From the NCBI RefSeq assembly GCF_000226095.1, contig NC_016472.1, positions 7,936,001 to 8,000,000 on the forward strand: a stretch of DNA of 64,000 nucleotides. Direction: 5' to 3'. Below the pieces are notes generated by a model. That model was not told the DNA's origin, did not search any database, and saw only the letters and a program-made list of their open reading frames with translations. This DNA is from Thermothelomyces thermophilus ATCC 42464. Taxonomy: Eukaryota > Ascomycota > Sordariomycetes > Sordariales > Chaetomiaceae. A program made the position numbers and the translations under genes. Positions 9,514 through 24,145 of the stretch are shown piece after piece (position 1 is the first letter of the stretch; the number at the start of each line of letters is the position of its first letter).

Positions 9514-12264
9514 TCACATGCCCAAACTCTCCTCGAGGCTTCCAAACTGCCCCTTGAAAGCCGCCGTCTTTCTCCAGAGATCCGGGGCTGCCGTTCTCCG
9601 GAGTGACCCACTCCTCTTAGTGAACCCTTCATACGCTCCCAGACTCGGGGGTAGGTCCTCGACCTTGGTGCCCCAGGCGCTCTCGTTCCGCCCCAGCGTC
9701 AGCACAAGCTCCTTGCCCTCGGTAAAGAAGCTGTGGTCGACCCAGTTCTTGGTGTACAGCTTGCCGTCAAGCGTGGCGCTCTGGATGTAGATGGCCTTGT
9801 ACGTGGGGTCAAAGTTGACGTTCCTGATGCGGGCGGTCCTGTGGGTGAGCGGGTGCGTGATGTTGACGCTCTCGAAGAAGGGTGGCGTGATCAGGTAGAC
9901 GTTCTGACCCGGGTTGGGGAACAGGCCCATCATCGAAAAGGCCACGAAGGATCCCATTGCGCCGCTGTCGTCGTTTCCGGGCAGGCCGCCCGGGGTAGGG
10001 GAGAAGAAGGCAGGAATGTAAAAGTGGGCTCGGCGCGCCGAGAGGGCCGGACGGCCGGCATAGTGGTATTGGAAGACGGTGAGGAAGGAAGGCTCATTGC
10101 CAATGTAGGTTATCCCGCTGTCGTGGAGGTAGTCGAGGCGGGACACGAAGGCGGCGGGGCCGCCGTAGAGGCTTATGAGGGTTGCCTGGTCGTGGGGGAC
10201 GAAGCTGATGAGCCGGGTCAGTGCTACCGGTTCGGGATAGTAAGAATGGAAGGGTAGGGCGGTTGGGAAGGGCGAGGAAGACCTACAAGCCATACTCCCA
10301 GATGCTGCTCTCAAAGGTCTCGCGGCCAGTGTTCTGGAGCGAGCAAACGCTGGCGGTGTCAAGATTGCTGCAGTTTAGCGGATCTTGGAAGCCCCAGGTC
10401 TTGTTGAGGTAGCGTGGCTGAAAAAAGCCGGTGAATCCCGTGTCGGTGCCGTTCCACCAGATCGAGGTTTGATCTTCCTTGAAGAGGTTCTGCCAGTTGC
10501 CGCTCGACTCGAGGTACTTTTCCTTCTCGGCAGACTTGCCGAGAGCCGCGGCTATCTGGGCGATGCAGTAATCGTTATAGGCGTATTCCAGAGTACGCGA
10601 GATGCTTCTCGTCATGGTACCAAAGCCCTTGTAGTCGAAGTCTTGGACTGGAATGTAGCCGAGAGACTTCCAGCTGTCGAGCCCTCCCCGCCCTTCGCAG
10701 CACCAGTCGTAAGGTTCAACCTCGGCGTCTTTAACCACCGCAGCAAATCCATCGTCCCACCGCAGTGATTTTTAGCAATCTGTCGAAGGAAAAAAAATCG
10801 AAAAAAACAAAAGAAAGAAAGAGGAACTCACGTTGATGCCCTCTCTGAGTCCCTTGACGTGAGCATCCGCTAACACAACGTCAGCGTTGGACCCGCCCTG
10901 ACATTGTCAGTTTTGCTTGCGTCTTTGTCTAAAACCAGCACACGAAAAGATAGCTTCGCTTTACCTGAGTGTAGCCTTTACTCAGGCTCATCCGGCAATC
11001 GGGAAGCCATCCGACATGGCGGTATGTGTCGATCAGCGAGCGAACCATCCCAGTCACGGCTGTGGGATCCGTGATGGTCAAAAGCGGAAGCTGTGATCGA
11101 AATTGGTCCCAAATGCTGGCCACAGTCAGCAAGAGTCCACCTCCTGCGCGATAGTTGTGTGTCTGACCAGTAGAATGAGTCAAAGTACGGCTCCTTGCTG
11201 GACCACAGGGGATTCTCCCCTGTGTAGTTTTGAGGGTTGATTATGGTCCGGTAAATGCCGCTGTAGAAGTTTGTCAACAGCGAGCTGTTCACCTGTTTCG
11301 TTGATACCTTGATCGGACTCATCTTGGCCCTCCAGACATCAGTTGCGGCCTTGGAGACGGCAGTGAAGTCGAAGTCGGGAATCTCCTTCTCGGCGTGCTC
11401 GCACGCTCGCTCGGCACTGATGAAGCTGGTAGCAGTCCGTACAAGGATGGGCTCGGCGCCGGAGTTAAACCTCACAAACGCCCCCCCGGGGAGGGGATAG
11501 CCATTGATGGATCTTGAGATGGTCAGGTTGTGGACCTCGGTGCTGGCCCGACTATTGACGAATACGCCGCTGTCCGCTACCTCGGCGCCCTTGAAGTCGG
11601 TGCAGAAGTGCAAGACAAACGTGCCGGCGCCAAAGCTGGGCAGGAAGCGGGCGCTGCCGGTGATGCGGCCCGTCTTAGGGTCCACGGCGACTGTAGCGTT
11701 ATCCTGCCTAGAATCGGCCAGATCTGTGAGATCCTGCAAGATGAGGGGTCGGGCTGGCTCCTCATCAGCCCCGTCGCTCGGGAAGGTAAACCTGAAGAGC
11801 GAGGCGTGATGAGTCGTCGTCATCTCGGCTCGGATGCCGCTGTTCAAGGTGATGTCAAAGGTGCCGGGCTTTGCTGAGACATTGCTATTGCGGAAGCGTC
11901 CAAAGGCAGCACGCGTCTTCTTGGGGAAGGCACATCGGTTGATGTCGCCACCGGGGCAGCTTGTGTAGGCGAAGAGTGCAAAGTTGCCCAAGCTCGGATT
12001 CCCTCCGGTCCCGCTGTCGTGCATGGTGCTGAAGCCGGTGACGGCGGCGCCATCCATAGTGAAGCCGCCCTGCCGGCTGCCGCTGTCGGTATCGGCGACT
12101 GCTTTCGCCATGCCGTACGGCAGCGAGGCGCCCGGGAACACATTGCCGCCGTTGCTGGCTCCGATCAGCGGATCAACGTACGCGAGCGGATCAAAGGTGT
12201 TGCGGGCCAGTACTTGACCCGCCAGCGCCGACCAGCATGCGATGAGGAGTACGGGTAAAGCCAT
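9514..12264 (-). CDS. Secreted GH92 alpha-1,2-mannosidase
   Basis: Proposed exons are 12264-11168, 11115-10965, 10897-10832, 10759-10287 and 10204-9514 (about 825 residues). Family GH92 enzymes are calcium-dependent exo-mannosidases that trim alpha-mannosides of N-glycans or cell-wall mannan. A signal peptide (residues 1-20) is followed by DPLAYVDPLIGASNGGNVFPGASLPYGM, then GFSTMHDSGTGG. The catalytic half has PYFDSFYCIWDQFR, WLPDCRMS, GYIPVQDF, NDYCIAQIA, and the hallmark GGLPGNDDSGAMGSF at about residue 670. Three introns have canonical ends. The fourth junction (10831-10760) has a good GTGAGT donor, but no AG acceptor keeps frame: the position where family similarity resumes is preceded by CTGCGG. 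This could be a mutated acceptor, unusual splicing or a base error, so functionality is uncertain. Confidence 0.85.
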
Positions 12265-14760
12265 CGCGGTTAACGAGTCCCCGCGGTGCTGACAGTGGTG
12301 GCTTCCGACGGTCATTCGCCGGGGAGCGTTCGTCCGGACGTTGATGTCGGGAGCCGGGCGGTCATTATCCTATGCACAGGATGTCTATATGCCTATATGT
12401 ATGTACTGTACAGTCCATACCTGCAGATCTGGAGGTGTGTTTCCGTTGCCCTGCAGTAATTACAGGCACATGTGGTTAGTCTGTAGGCAACAGCATGCCG
12501 ATCTCTCGGACCCCTGAGCACTTGCCGGCACAGTAGCACGGCACAGACGGGTGATGCAGATTCGGAAGGTGCGTGCAGACGGGATGTAAGTACCACAGGA
12601 CTTACCACAGTACGCTCTGTGCCCACACGGAACAATGGGACCTGAAAAGGGCTGTCTGTGTTCTCAAGTTCCATCTTGGAGTCTTGTGGCCCTGCGCGAC
12701 GTGACCAAGTTCGAGGCGACCTTCCTGTTCGCGCCATGCCATGTGCCATTACCACAGGCCCATGCATTCTTCCCAATATCAGGGCTAACGCGATCCATGG
12801 CTGTCTCCGAGACATCGCGGCCATCCGGCCATCTCGGACTTATTGTGTACGGAGTACGGATTGCTGTACGTCCAGGTGCATCACTCCCCAAGGCAGGTCC
12901 TATTGGCTCCTTACTGCGTAAACTCGCATCCTGCGCAATATAAGTGGTTCGTAAGATAAGACACACTAGTGCTTGCACGTGCATACATACATAGAGAGTG
13001 TAGGTGCATATATGCAATGTCCAGGGGCAAGAACTGGTAGCAAAGCCATAACGCATCCTCGGAGTGATCTTGGGCTCGTATGGGTTGCTGCAATGCACAG
13101 GCGCGGGTGCCGGAATGCATCTCAGGGCGGCGTATCTGCAAGACGAGATGGATCTCGCTACAACCCATAAGCGCCTTGTAGGTAGTAGTGTATGTATGTA
13201 CAAGGTTGTAAGAGACCACGGGACTATCCAGACGTGACCGATTTGCAGACGGCGAATTTGATGGTTTCACCCGACCCAAAGTTTCACCGTCATCTCTTGC
13301 CGGTTTGGGTGCTAGTTATGTCTGAACGCAGCGCACACTGCTAGTAATTCGTAGTGGAGGCTTGTTACAAGGATCCCTAGTCGGAGCCTGGCGATCCCCA
13401 GATCCACTCACAAGCCAAGCCCTCTTCTTGCTCCACCCCTCCATCATCCACAACGGTTCTCGGCGCGCTGCTCTTGAATGCTACCCTACCTACATAGTAT
13501 GTATGTACCTGCCATCAACGAAGGCCTTGGGCACATGAGGTTCCAGATTTGTGGATTGCAAGTACGGCTCGAAAGAAAAGTCCCGAAGATGTGATTAACT
13601 GGGTGTGTACTGTGTAGACTCTTCGCACCACAGAAAACAGTTGGCGACCCGCTCTCCCGCAGCAAACGTTTAGAAACCGTTCAAGGGCAAGATTCTGCCG
13701 CGGCGAAGTCGGCGACGACGAAGAGCTACCACAGTACAGACGAGGTAGAATTACACGGAATGGCCTTCAGAAAAAAAATAATAACAAGATCAGCGGTTCT
13801 AACGGCGCCACACTCATACCTTGACTCGATCAGCACCTCAAGCAGCCTCGCACAGAGCCCAACGTCGAGCAAGATGATGTTCAAAATCGCGGAATGCGGA
13901 CTACTGAGAAGTGACGTTCAGGGAATGTGGGCTGACGGCGATGCTTGAAACAAACAATGAACCGTGTACCAGTTTGGTGGTTTGAAGTCTACCTGCTGGA
14001 ACCCGTCGCCGGCGCCCGTCGGTGACGACTATGACTACGTTCGTTAGACCTTGAAAGAACAGCATCCACGACGAGCCATTCGCTCTGCACAGTATATTCT
14101 ATTATAGTATGTGGCAGGTGAGCTTTCTGGTTCCCGCCAGCCTGCCTTTTTCCTCAGGGTTCTGCTAACCCACCAAGTCATCCCGTCCAGTCAAAGCAAA
14201 CCATGTCGTCCACCCTGTTTGTCCGGCGCCGACAGCCATCTGCGACACGGATGCGAAATCCCCCCCTTGCAGGGTCCGGCCACGGCTTGCTTGTTTGCAA
14301 TGGGCCCAGGTACGCCAACAGAGTGGGCTGCTCTGGAAATCTCTGCGAAGCAAAAACAGTCCGCTGCAAGCACCGCAGATAGTTGCGATGACGAGATCAG
14401 CTCCATGGGACGGGGTCCAACACGGGCTTGGGCGCCATGTCCCTGCACATCTCCACTCGTTCTTCTGATCTCGCCACTGGCCTCAGTGACGAGGTGCGCG
14501 AACGGCCGGTTCCGCGAGTAGCTTTCGTTATTAGACTCGGTCACGAGTCATTGCCGTCTTGGGCCCCACGGTTGATAATTCGGCCCTATGTTAAAGAGCA
14601 GGACCGTCTCTCTCGAGACACCGTCATCCTGCATCTCTGGCTCGTCAGGCATCGAGGCAAGCCGCTCCTACTACATGGCTACCACGCCTTGCTTGCTCCT
14701 TGTCATTCGGCGTAGCTATCTGGTCTGCTCAAACCTCTGTCCTTGGAAGACAGCTTCGCC
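12265..14760. other. Intergenic region (2.5 kb) upstream of RGS-LOV and GH92 genes
   Basis: No gene is supported; the region lies between two divergent genes. It contains several TATGTATG/TACATAC-rich patches and a TACGGAGTA motif at 12848-12856. Open frames of 60-180 codons are present on both strands but have no domain signal. Confidence 0.55.
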
Positions 14761-16958
14761 ATGACATCATGCATCATGATGCCCACAAGGTCGTATACGG
14801 ACGACTCGCTGCCCACCATCAAGGACGACCTCAGCAGGCCCGGAAGCAACGGGTCCAGTCCGGTGCTTGTGACGCCAAATGCATACGACCGGCAATCGAG
14901 CAACCCGATCACGACGGCCTTGTCGCCGCCGCCGGCGGGCTTCAAGCATTCTAAGCCCCGGCGGCCGCAGTATCACCATCGACTGAGAAGCGAGCCGGGT
15001 CCGGCGCTGCATTCGAACCAAGCAGGCTCTCGCCAGTACACGCACTACAATCCGGACAGCCCAGCAGACAGCCCAGCAGACAGCCCAGCAGACAGCCCAG
15101 CAGACAGCCCAGCAGACAGCCCAGCAGACAGCCCAGCAGACAGTCGACCGTCCCCTGCGAGGACCTCAAGTCATGATGGGACCAGCAGAGTGGAGGACTC
15201 CCACTCGAGCCGCAGACTAGGCCCAGAGTTTAGAGGCTTTACCGTCAACGGCAGAGTCCTCCCGGACTTCTTTGAGCCTGCAGTTATCAAGATGGCCTTC
15301 TCTGACGAGACGACGGTGCGGAAGCTCCGTACGTTCGCTGAAATGAGGAACTGCGGGTCGGATGTCGACTTCCTGTTGAAGGTCGGTTCACAAATCCCAT
15401 TGCAGCAAGACCTGATCCCACATACTAATCCGCCCCCAAGGTAGATGAATACTCCCGTGCCCTTAGAGATCTCACTTCTTCGATGAGTTACATCTCGGCA
15501 AACTTCACGGGCTTGACGGCAACAACTCCACTTGAACTCTCGTCTGAGGTGGCCGGCACCCTGAAGGCCGATATCAAGTACTGCGTGAGGTCGGCGCTAC
15601 CAGCCCTTGAGAAGCTATATCAAGAAGCCAAGCTCGCGGCCGAGGAGCGGTTGTCTCATACCCTTTATCCCGAGTTTGTCAAGTACCAGCTGGCTCGGCC
15701 CTTGACCACGTCATTACTGGCAAACCGTTCCCCGACTGGAGAGATGGAGACTCTTTATCCGGGGCTTGGGGATGCCTTTTGCCTCACAGACCCGCTTCGT
15801 CCCAATAATCCAGTCATATTCGCGTCTGACGGGTTGCTCAACATGGCGGGTTATCACCGGAGGCAGCTCGTCGGGGAGAATTGCCGGCTCTTTCAGGGAA
15901 TCGCTACCGACCCCGAGGCGGCGGGCCGGCTCGGCGAGGCGGTAGAGTCGGGGAGGGAAACCACCGAGCTAGTCTTAAATTACCGGCTCGACGGTACTCC
16001 CTACTGGAATCTCTTGTATATTTGTCCGTTGATGAGAAACGGAAGCGTGCGCTATTTCTTCGGCGCTCAAGTTTGTGTCTCAGAGAACATGGGATCCGAC
16101 AAAAAGGACATCTTGGGCGTCCTGAACTTTGGCCGGCCCTCGGACGAACCAGCCGATCCGGTCACCGAATGGCCCACCTCGATATCTTGGCCGGCACGGC
16201 GGAGCTCTGACGCCTTTGAACCGAATCAGGAAGACGACAAGCAGAGCGACAAACCAATCTCCCGCCGACAGCGCTTCTTCCGTCGCTTCTATCGCAAAAC
16301 GCCTCGGTCCCGTGCTTCCTCCAACTCCCGACACAGCACGGCCTCGGATCAGGCACCACCAGACAATGACAGTCCTCAGCCCGCCTCCCCCTCCCCGCGC
16401 TTGTACCCATCCCCGGCCAGCCAGCGGGCGGAAAGCTCCCACGCCCACCACTATCACCAAGTCGCCCAACCTCTAGACGAACACAGCAGTCCTTACTCGC
16501 GCTTCCTCGTCATGCGCTACCCACAAGAAACCGGCATTCGTTCCACCAGGCGGCAGCACGCGTGGCCGGACCGTAACAGCGCCAGACACCAGACGGACCC
16601 TGCCGCCGCCGTCCCGGACCACCTCCCCATCTCTTTCTGCTCCAGCCACGCCCTCTCGTTCCTCGGCATCCGGCCGCAGCTGGCAGCGCGGACAACCCAC
16701 GAGCCGACCGCGTCGCTCCTCGACCGCGACGTCTTCTCTGTCCTGTCGTCGCACCTCCGCTCGCCGACGGCCCGCAACCGCGCCTTCAAGGCGAACGTGC
16801 TCGCGCAGCTGGCGCGCGGCGAGAGCGTGACGGCCGAGCTGATGGTTCCTGCTCCCGTCCCCCTTATCACCACCTCCGCAGTCGAGGGCTCCTCGTTCTC
16901 TTCGTCCGCCTCTTACTCCGCGGGAGCCGGCTCTGCGGGGGAAGGAATCGGGGCGGCG

Positions 16959-16989
<31 letters not shown>

Positions 16990-17342
16990 GAGGAGGAGGG
17001 GGAGGAGGAAGCAAAAGAGGGAGCAAGTCGGGGAAGGGCGTCAAGACGACCGTGGCTGGTAACGGTGCCAGCTATTCGTCTGCGAACCCTGCTGTGCCTC
17101 CGCCGGCGTCGCCGCAGCATGCCGACGGGCCGTCTTCTTCTTCGGAAAGCTGGCCGCGGCTGAGCGGAACGCTGGACCGGGGCGCCGAGTTCCTCAACCA
17201 TGTCCTCTTTTCCGGGGGCGGCGGCAAGACCACGACGGTGCTGAGGCGGGTGGTGAGCCGCTGGGTTCCGTTGAAGGACGAGGACGGACGGATTGGGTGG
17301 GTTGTGCTCGTGCTGGTCCCGGCTGATGGCGGGGGGTTGTGA
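14761..17342 (+). CDS. RGS-LOV type fungal blue-light photoreceptor
   Basis: Exons are 14761-15381 and 15441-17342 (840 residues); the 59-nt intron has a CTAAT branch site and joins VDFLLK to VDEYSRAL. The N-terminal 165 residues are disordered and hold seven DSPA repeats. An RGS-like helical region follows (about 170-295: FFEPAVIKMAFSDETTVRKLR to TLYPEFVKYQLA). A LOV domain occupies about 310-425, with the flavin-adduct motif GENCRLFQG (Cys at about 355), NNPVIFASDGLL, YRLDGTPYWNLLYICPL and FFGAQVCVS. The C-terminal 400 residues are low complexity, with an Ala/Gly run near 16955-17010, and end in a conserved-looking VVSRWVPLKDEDGRIGWVVLVL. Known family: fungal RGS-LOV proteins such as Botrytis BcLOV4 bind FMN and anionic membranes in a light-dependent way. 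RGS activity here is inferred. Confidence 0.82.
15055..15138 (+). repeat. Seven tandem copies of a 12-bp unit (GACAGCCCAGCA)
   Basis: Seven perfect or near-perfect 12-bp units in frame within the RGS-LOV gene encode (Asp-Ser-Pro-Ala)7 at residues 99-126, followed by a partial eighth unit. The array is within coding sequence and is not a CRISPR array. Confidence 0.95.
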
Positions 17343-17550
17343 AGAAGAAAGTATATTATATGAATGGATGGATGAATGAATGTTTGGATGGTTGGATGTG
17401 GTCATCGGACGTGAATGGGATGATGAGCTGCTCTTGCTCTACTATGTACAATATTTGGGAGGGACTTGCATGGGATGGATATCAATCCATTCAGAATATT
17501 ACGTAGCTGGTCATGTAAGAAGGTTTTGTCGAAGTTTTGCTTATTACCTC

Positions 17551-18974
17551 TCAAAACTCTCTCGCCTCACCAATCGCGCAGACATCAAAAACACCCGTCT
17601 CGGGAATGCCGCTCGCCGCGAGTGCCTGCTTCAGCAGCTTCGGCGGCTCTTCGACATCTTCTATCGTCAGGGCCCAGGTGCCCCAGTGGATGCCCATGGC
17701 GCGCTTGCAGCGGGTCTCCTTGAAGATCTCGACGGCGTCGTAAGGGTTGGCGTGCATCCAGCTCCACATCCAGCGCGGCTTGTAGGCGCCGATGGGGATC
17801 AGGCCGAGGTCGAAGGGCCCGCGCAGGGCGCCGATCTGGGCGAACTGGGGGCAGCGCGGCAGCGAGTCGTACTCGGGCCCGTAGTCGTCCACGCCGGCCG
17901 GCAGCTTGGGCACCCGCCGGTAGCCCGTGTCGCCGCCGAACCAGACGGACTTGCCGCCCGACCTGACGGCCCACGACGCCCACAGGGTGTGGTTCTGGTC
18001 TCTGTGCGACCGTCCGGAGGCGTGCTGGCAGGGAAGGCAGGTGATGCGGGCCGAGATGGTCTCGGGATCGGTCTTGTCCGGGTCCGGGTCTTGGACGTGG
18101 GCGTCCTGCCTCCTCGTCAGGACGAGGTCGGCATCCTGCCACCAGTCCATCTCGGTCACGTTGTCGATGCCGCTGTCGCGGAACCACCGTTCCAGGCCGA
18201 GGCCGACGAAGAAGTGCGCGCCGGGGTTCCGGCGGGCGAGCTCCCGGACGCTGGTGTGCGAGAGGTGGTCGTAATGGGAATGGCTGATGACCACGGCGTC
18301 GACGGGGGGGAGGTCGGAGAGGGAGCACGGCGGCGGCGTGTACCGCTTGGGCCCGAGCCATTGCACCGGCGCACAGCGGTCCTCGAAGACCGGGTCGAAC
18401 AAGACTCGCAGCCCGCTGGGGAACTCGACCAAGTAGCAGGCATGTCCGAGCCAGGTGGCGCGCAGGTTGGATAATCCAGCCCGCCTCTCCCTGAAGGCGG
18501 GCTTGACGGCCGGGATGTTGACGTTGGACGTGTCGGGGGTGGACCACTCGCCCGTGATCATGGACCTGCGAGGGAAGGTCAGCACAGCACGGAATGCAGC
18601 CCCAACCAAGGATGCGAAACATCGCCCCCCCTCCATTTTCCGTACCAGAAAATCCTGGCGGTCACGAGAATCACAGATCGAGGCGGATCACCGGCCGACG
18701 GATGGGGGTTGCGGAACTTGATGAGCTTCCCGTCGGAGCCCTTTACGTGATGCGTAGCCTGGCGGGCCTCATCGGGGACGTCGGCGGCCAGGTCCAGCTT
18801 CGAGACTGCACTTGAGTATACAGCCATGGACGCGGCGGCGGCGGCGGCGCTGGCGGCAGCGGTGGCAGCAGCAGCAGTGGAGACAGATAGGGCGGATGCG
18901 CGCAGAACGGTGCCGGTCGGCGGTTTCGGTCGCGATGCGAATAAGCGGCCGAGTCTTGCAGCAAGCCGTTCCAT
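17551..18974 (-). CDS. NAPE-PLD-type metallo-beta-lactamase-fold hydrolase, mitochondrial-like
   Basis: Exons are 18974-18646 and 18565-17551 (447 residues); the 80-nt intron (GTACGG to CGCAG) joins ARIFW to SMITGEW. The fold is that of N-acylphosphatidylethanolamine phospholipase D and yeast Fmp30. Metal ligands are visible in SHSHYDH (His205, His207, Asp209, His210), followed by FGGDTGYR and IPIGAY with the downstream [12 protein letters not shown] and GIHWGTWAL. The upstream part carries [19 protein letters not shown] and the [13 protein letters not shown] strand. The first 50 residues are Arg/Ala/Ser-rich without acids, consistent with a mitochondrial presequence plus a hydrophobic Ala stretch. 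Likely role: phospholipid hydrolysis or lipid homeostasis in mitochondria (family inference). It is convergent with the RGS-LOV gene. Confidence 0.87.
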
Positions 18975-22140
<3,166 letters not shown>

Positions 22141-22412
22141 TGTCCGTCGGCATGCAGACCCCGGCTGTCTTTGTACATACATACACACCGTGTGCTCTGT
22201 GTGCTGTTCAGGGGCTCGTCAAGCACCCATCGTGCATCTAGACAAGCTATCTATTTGCCTAAGTGGTAGCTCGGTGGCCCAATCAACCATCTTTGGTACA
22301 TTGAGGAACGCCGTGGCCTTGGATCCCATTTTCTCCAACCAGCCTTCCCAATTCTTCACGGTGCCACGATTATTTATGTGTTCAGCTCACAGCCGCACTT
22401 CGACCACCTTAA

Positions 22413-22440
22413 CCCCCCCCCCCCCCCCAAAAAAAAAAAA
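22413..22440 (+). repeat. C16-A12 homopolymer pair
   Basis: Sixteen C followed by twelve A in the 3' flank of the GH30 gene. A C14 tract also occurs in that gene's first intron at 20931-20944. Confidence 0.85.
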
Positions 22441-22678
22441 GACGAAAAACCCATACCTGTTGACTGAGTGGAAGAGAACAATCGCATCGAGGAGAGAACA
22501 CACCTTCAGCCCAGTGATAATCGCATCCTGACACCATTAAAGCCTGCCACGTGGATATCTGAATACGTCTAGCAATACTAGGAGCACAAGCGGCAGTAGG
22601 ATGTGAGAAGAGAAGAAGATATATCACGGAGGAGAGTGATGGGAATAGCATGGCCCTTGAGGACGATATCTGTGATGG

Positions 22679-22706
22679 ACTCTCTCTCTCTCTCTCTCTC
22701 TCTCTC
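22679..22706 (+). repeat. (CT)n dinucleotide microsatellite
   Basis: An uninterrupted CT repeat of about 14 units in the intergenic region downstream of the GH30 gene. Confidence 0.9.
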
Positions 22707-22856
22707 AACGGCGAACCCTCTCGTTCGGCTAAACCTGCTTGAGAGTACCTCCACGACTGCTGCTAATTTACCCTCCCAAACGAACAAAGCAACCAGCTAA
22801 CATATTCAGCCTGAAAATTAATTTAACCCGCCAAAACACCGCAAAAAAAAAAAAAA

Positions 22857-23509
22857 TCAAGGCGCGAGTCGCAACGGTAGCCCGCCCGCCATCTGCACCA
22901 CCACCCGAGAACCACCGACGACACCAGCAGTAATAGTCGAAATAGCAGCAGCAGCAGCGGGGAGGGACGCCGGCGCCGAGCACCACGTCACGGTCCCGCC
23001 GCCGGGCAGCGCCGCGGTCGTGACCGTCGTCTGCCGGGTCTGCCGGGTCGGCACCGCGACGCCGAAGCAGATTGCTGGAGGGAGGAGGGCCGAGGCGGGG
23101 TGAGGAGACGACGGCGGCAGTGACGGAGGGGAAGAAGAAGAAGAATAAGGGTAGGCGGCGCCGCCGACGTAATACGTTATGCCCCCAGTGGTTGGGAGGA
23201 TGACCGGGGAGGGAGGCGGCGGTGGAGTATTAGGGGGCACCTTTGCCTGGGATCTGTGAAAAACAAAAAAAAGGGGGGAGTAACGGTTAGTAAATAAATC
23301 GATAATTAAGCATCATGTCAGCTTGGTTCGACGGTCGTTAATTAGGTGAAGTTGTTTCCATTCTCAGGAGCACTGGGTTTCAAATCCGCAAAAACAAGAC
23401 TTGTTAATTAACTATGCGGAAGGGCCTTGGTTGCTTACCCAGAGTACGTGGTTACCTGGGGAGCGAAAATGCTGGTTGTAGCCGGAGTGTAGAGAATGTA
23501 AGACGACAT
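22857..23509 (-). CDS. Small proline/serine-rich hypothetical protein, two exons
   Basis: Proposed exons are 23509-23439 and 23253-22857 (155 residues). A 24-codon start, MSSYILYTPATTSIFAPQVT followed by TYSG, is joined by GTAAGC and a strong pyrimidine-rich TTTTTCACAG acceptor to SQAKVPPNTPPPPPSP. The splice keeps frame with a 132-codon open stretch. The protein is Pro/Ser-rich in the middle, has two isolated Cys, and ends in an Ala/Gly/Val-rich hydrophobic segment. I do not recognise the family. Support is from open frame, splice signals and codon composition only; a chance ORF in GC-rich DNA or an extra C-terminal intron remains possible. Confidence 0.45.
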
Positions 23510-24145
23510 CTTGATGATGAAACCTAATTAGGTCGGTTGGCCGGTTGGGCTAGGTGATTAATAAATACGGTGATGATGTTTGCAGCCGAACGTTGGATTC
23601 TTTAATAATCGGTCGGTCGATGGTCGAAGTTGCCTTCGCGAACGTTCGAAATCAAGTGAAGCTGAACGAGGACCCTCAATAACAGCTCGAGGAAGGTGGG
23701 TGCCCATTGTTTAATTAAAGGTGCTTTATTAGTGCCGGATTTTAGCAACGTAGGCACGAGGTCACGCTTTCATCTGATGGATTTTGGCCACGGACTTGGA
23801 TTCGACTACCTCACTTAATTACTAATTATTAATTATCTGTTCAAATGGTTGGATTTCAAGATGAGACTGTAACGGAACCTAAGAGGAATTCATATTGATG
23901 AGGTTCCAACAGCTCAGCCCTTAGAGACTGCGCCCTGAAACTGTTCCACGCTTCGTTTTGACTCTAGGAAAACTTTGTCGGTTTCACATCACGACATCAG
24001 TTCCGCGGCGCGTGCTCATTCAATAATTAGCAATAACATCTGTTAATTCACATGCTGACAAAGGTAAACGACTCTGGGGCTATTATTGTTCTCCGCGTTC
24101 TGGTCAAGTTCAACCACCAGAGCATCCGGTAACCTGAACGTGGTT
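23510..24145. other. Intergenic region, AT-richer
   Basis: About 640 bp with several TTAATTA and TAATTA patches and no supported gene. It must carry the promoter of the small minus-strand gene just before it. Confidence 0.55.

Larger units (their letters stand above)
22141..22856. other. Intergenic region with low-complexity tracts
   Basis: About 700 bp with no supported gene, between convergent genes. It contains a C16-A12 tract at 22413-22440 and a (CT)n microsatellite at about 22679-22706. Confidence 0.6.

Noticed and set aside
15055-15138. Regular 12-bp repeats resembling a miniature CRISPR array
   Set aside because: Units are contiguous without spacers, in frame, and encode DSPA in a eukaryotic coding exon.
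16473-17405. 310-codon minus-strand frame
   Set aside because: Antisense of the low-complexity C-terminal part of the RGS-LOV gene; Arg-rich, no domain.
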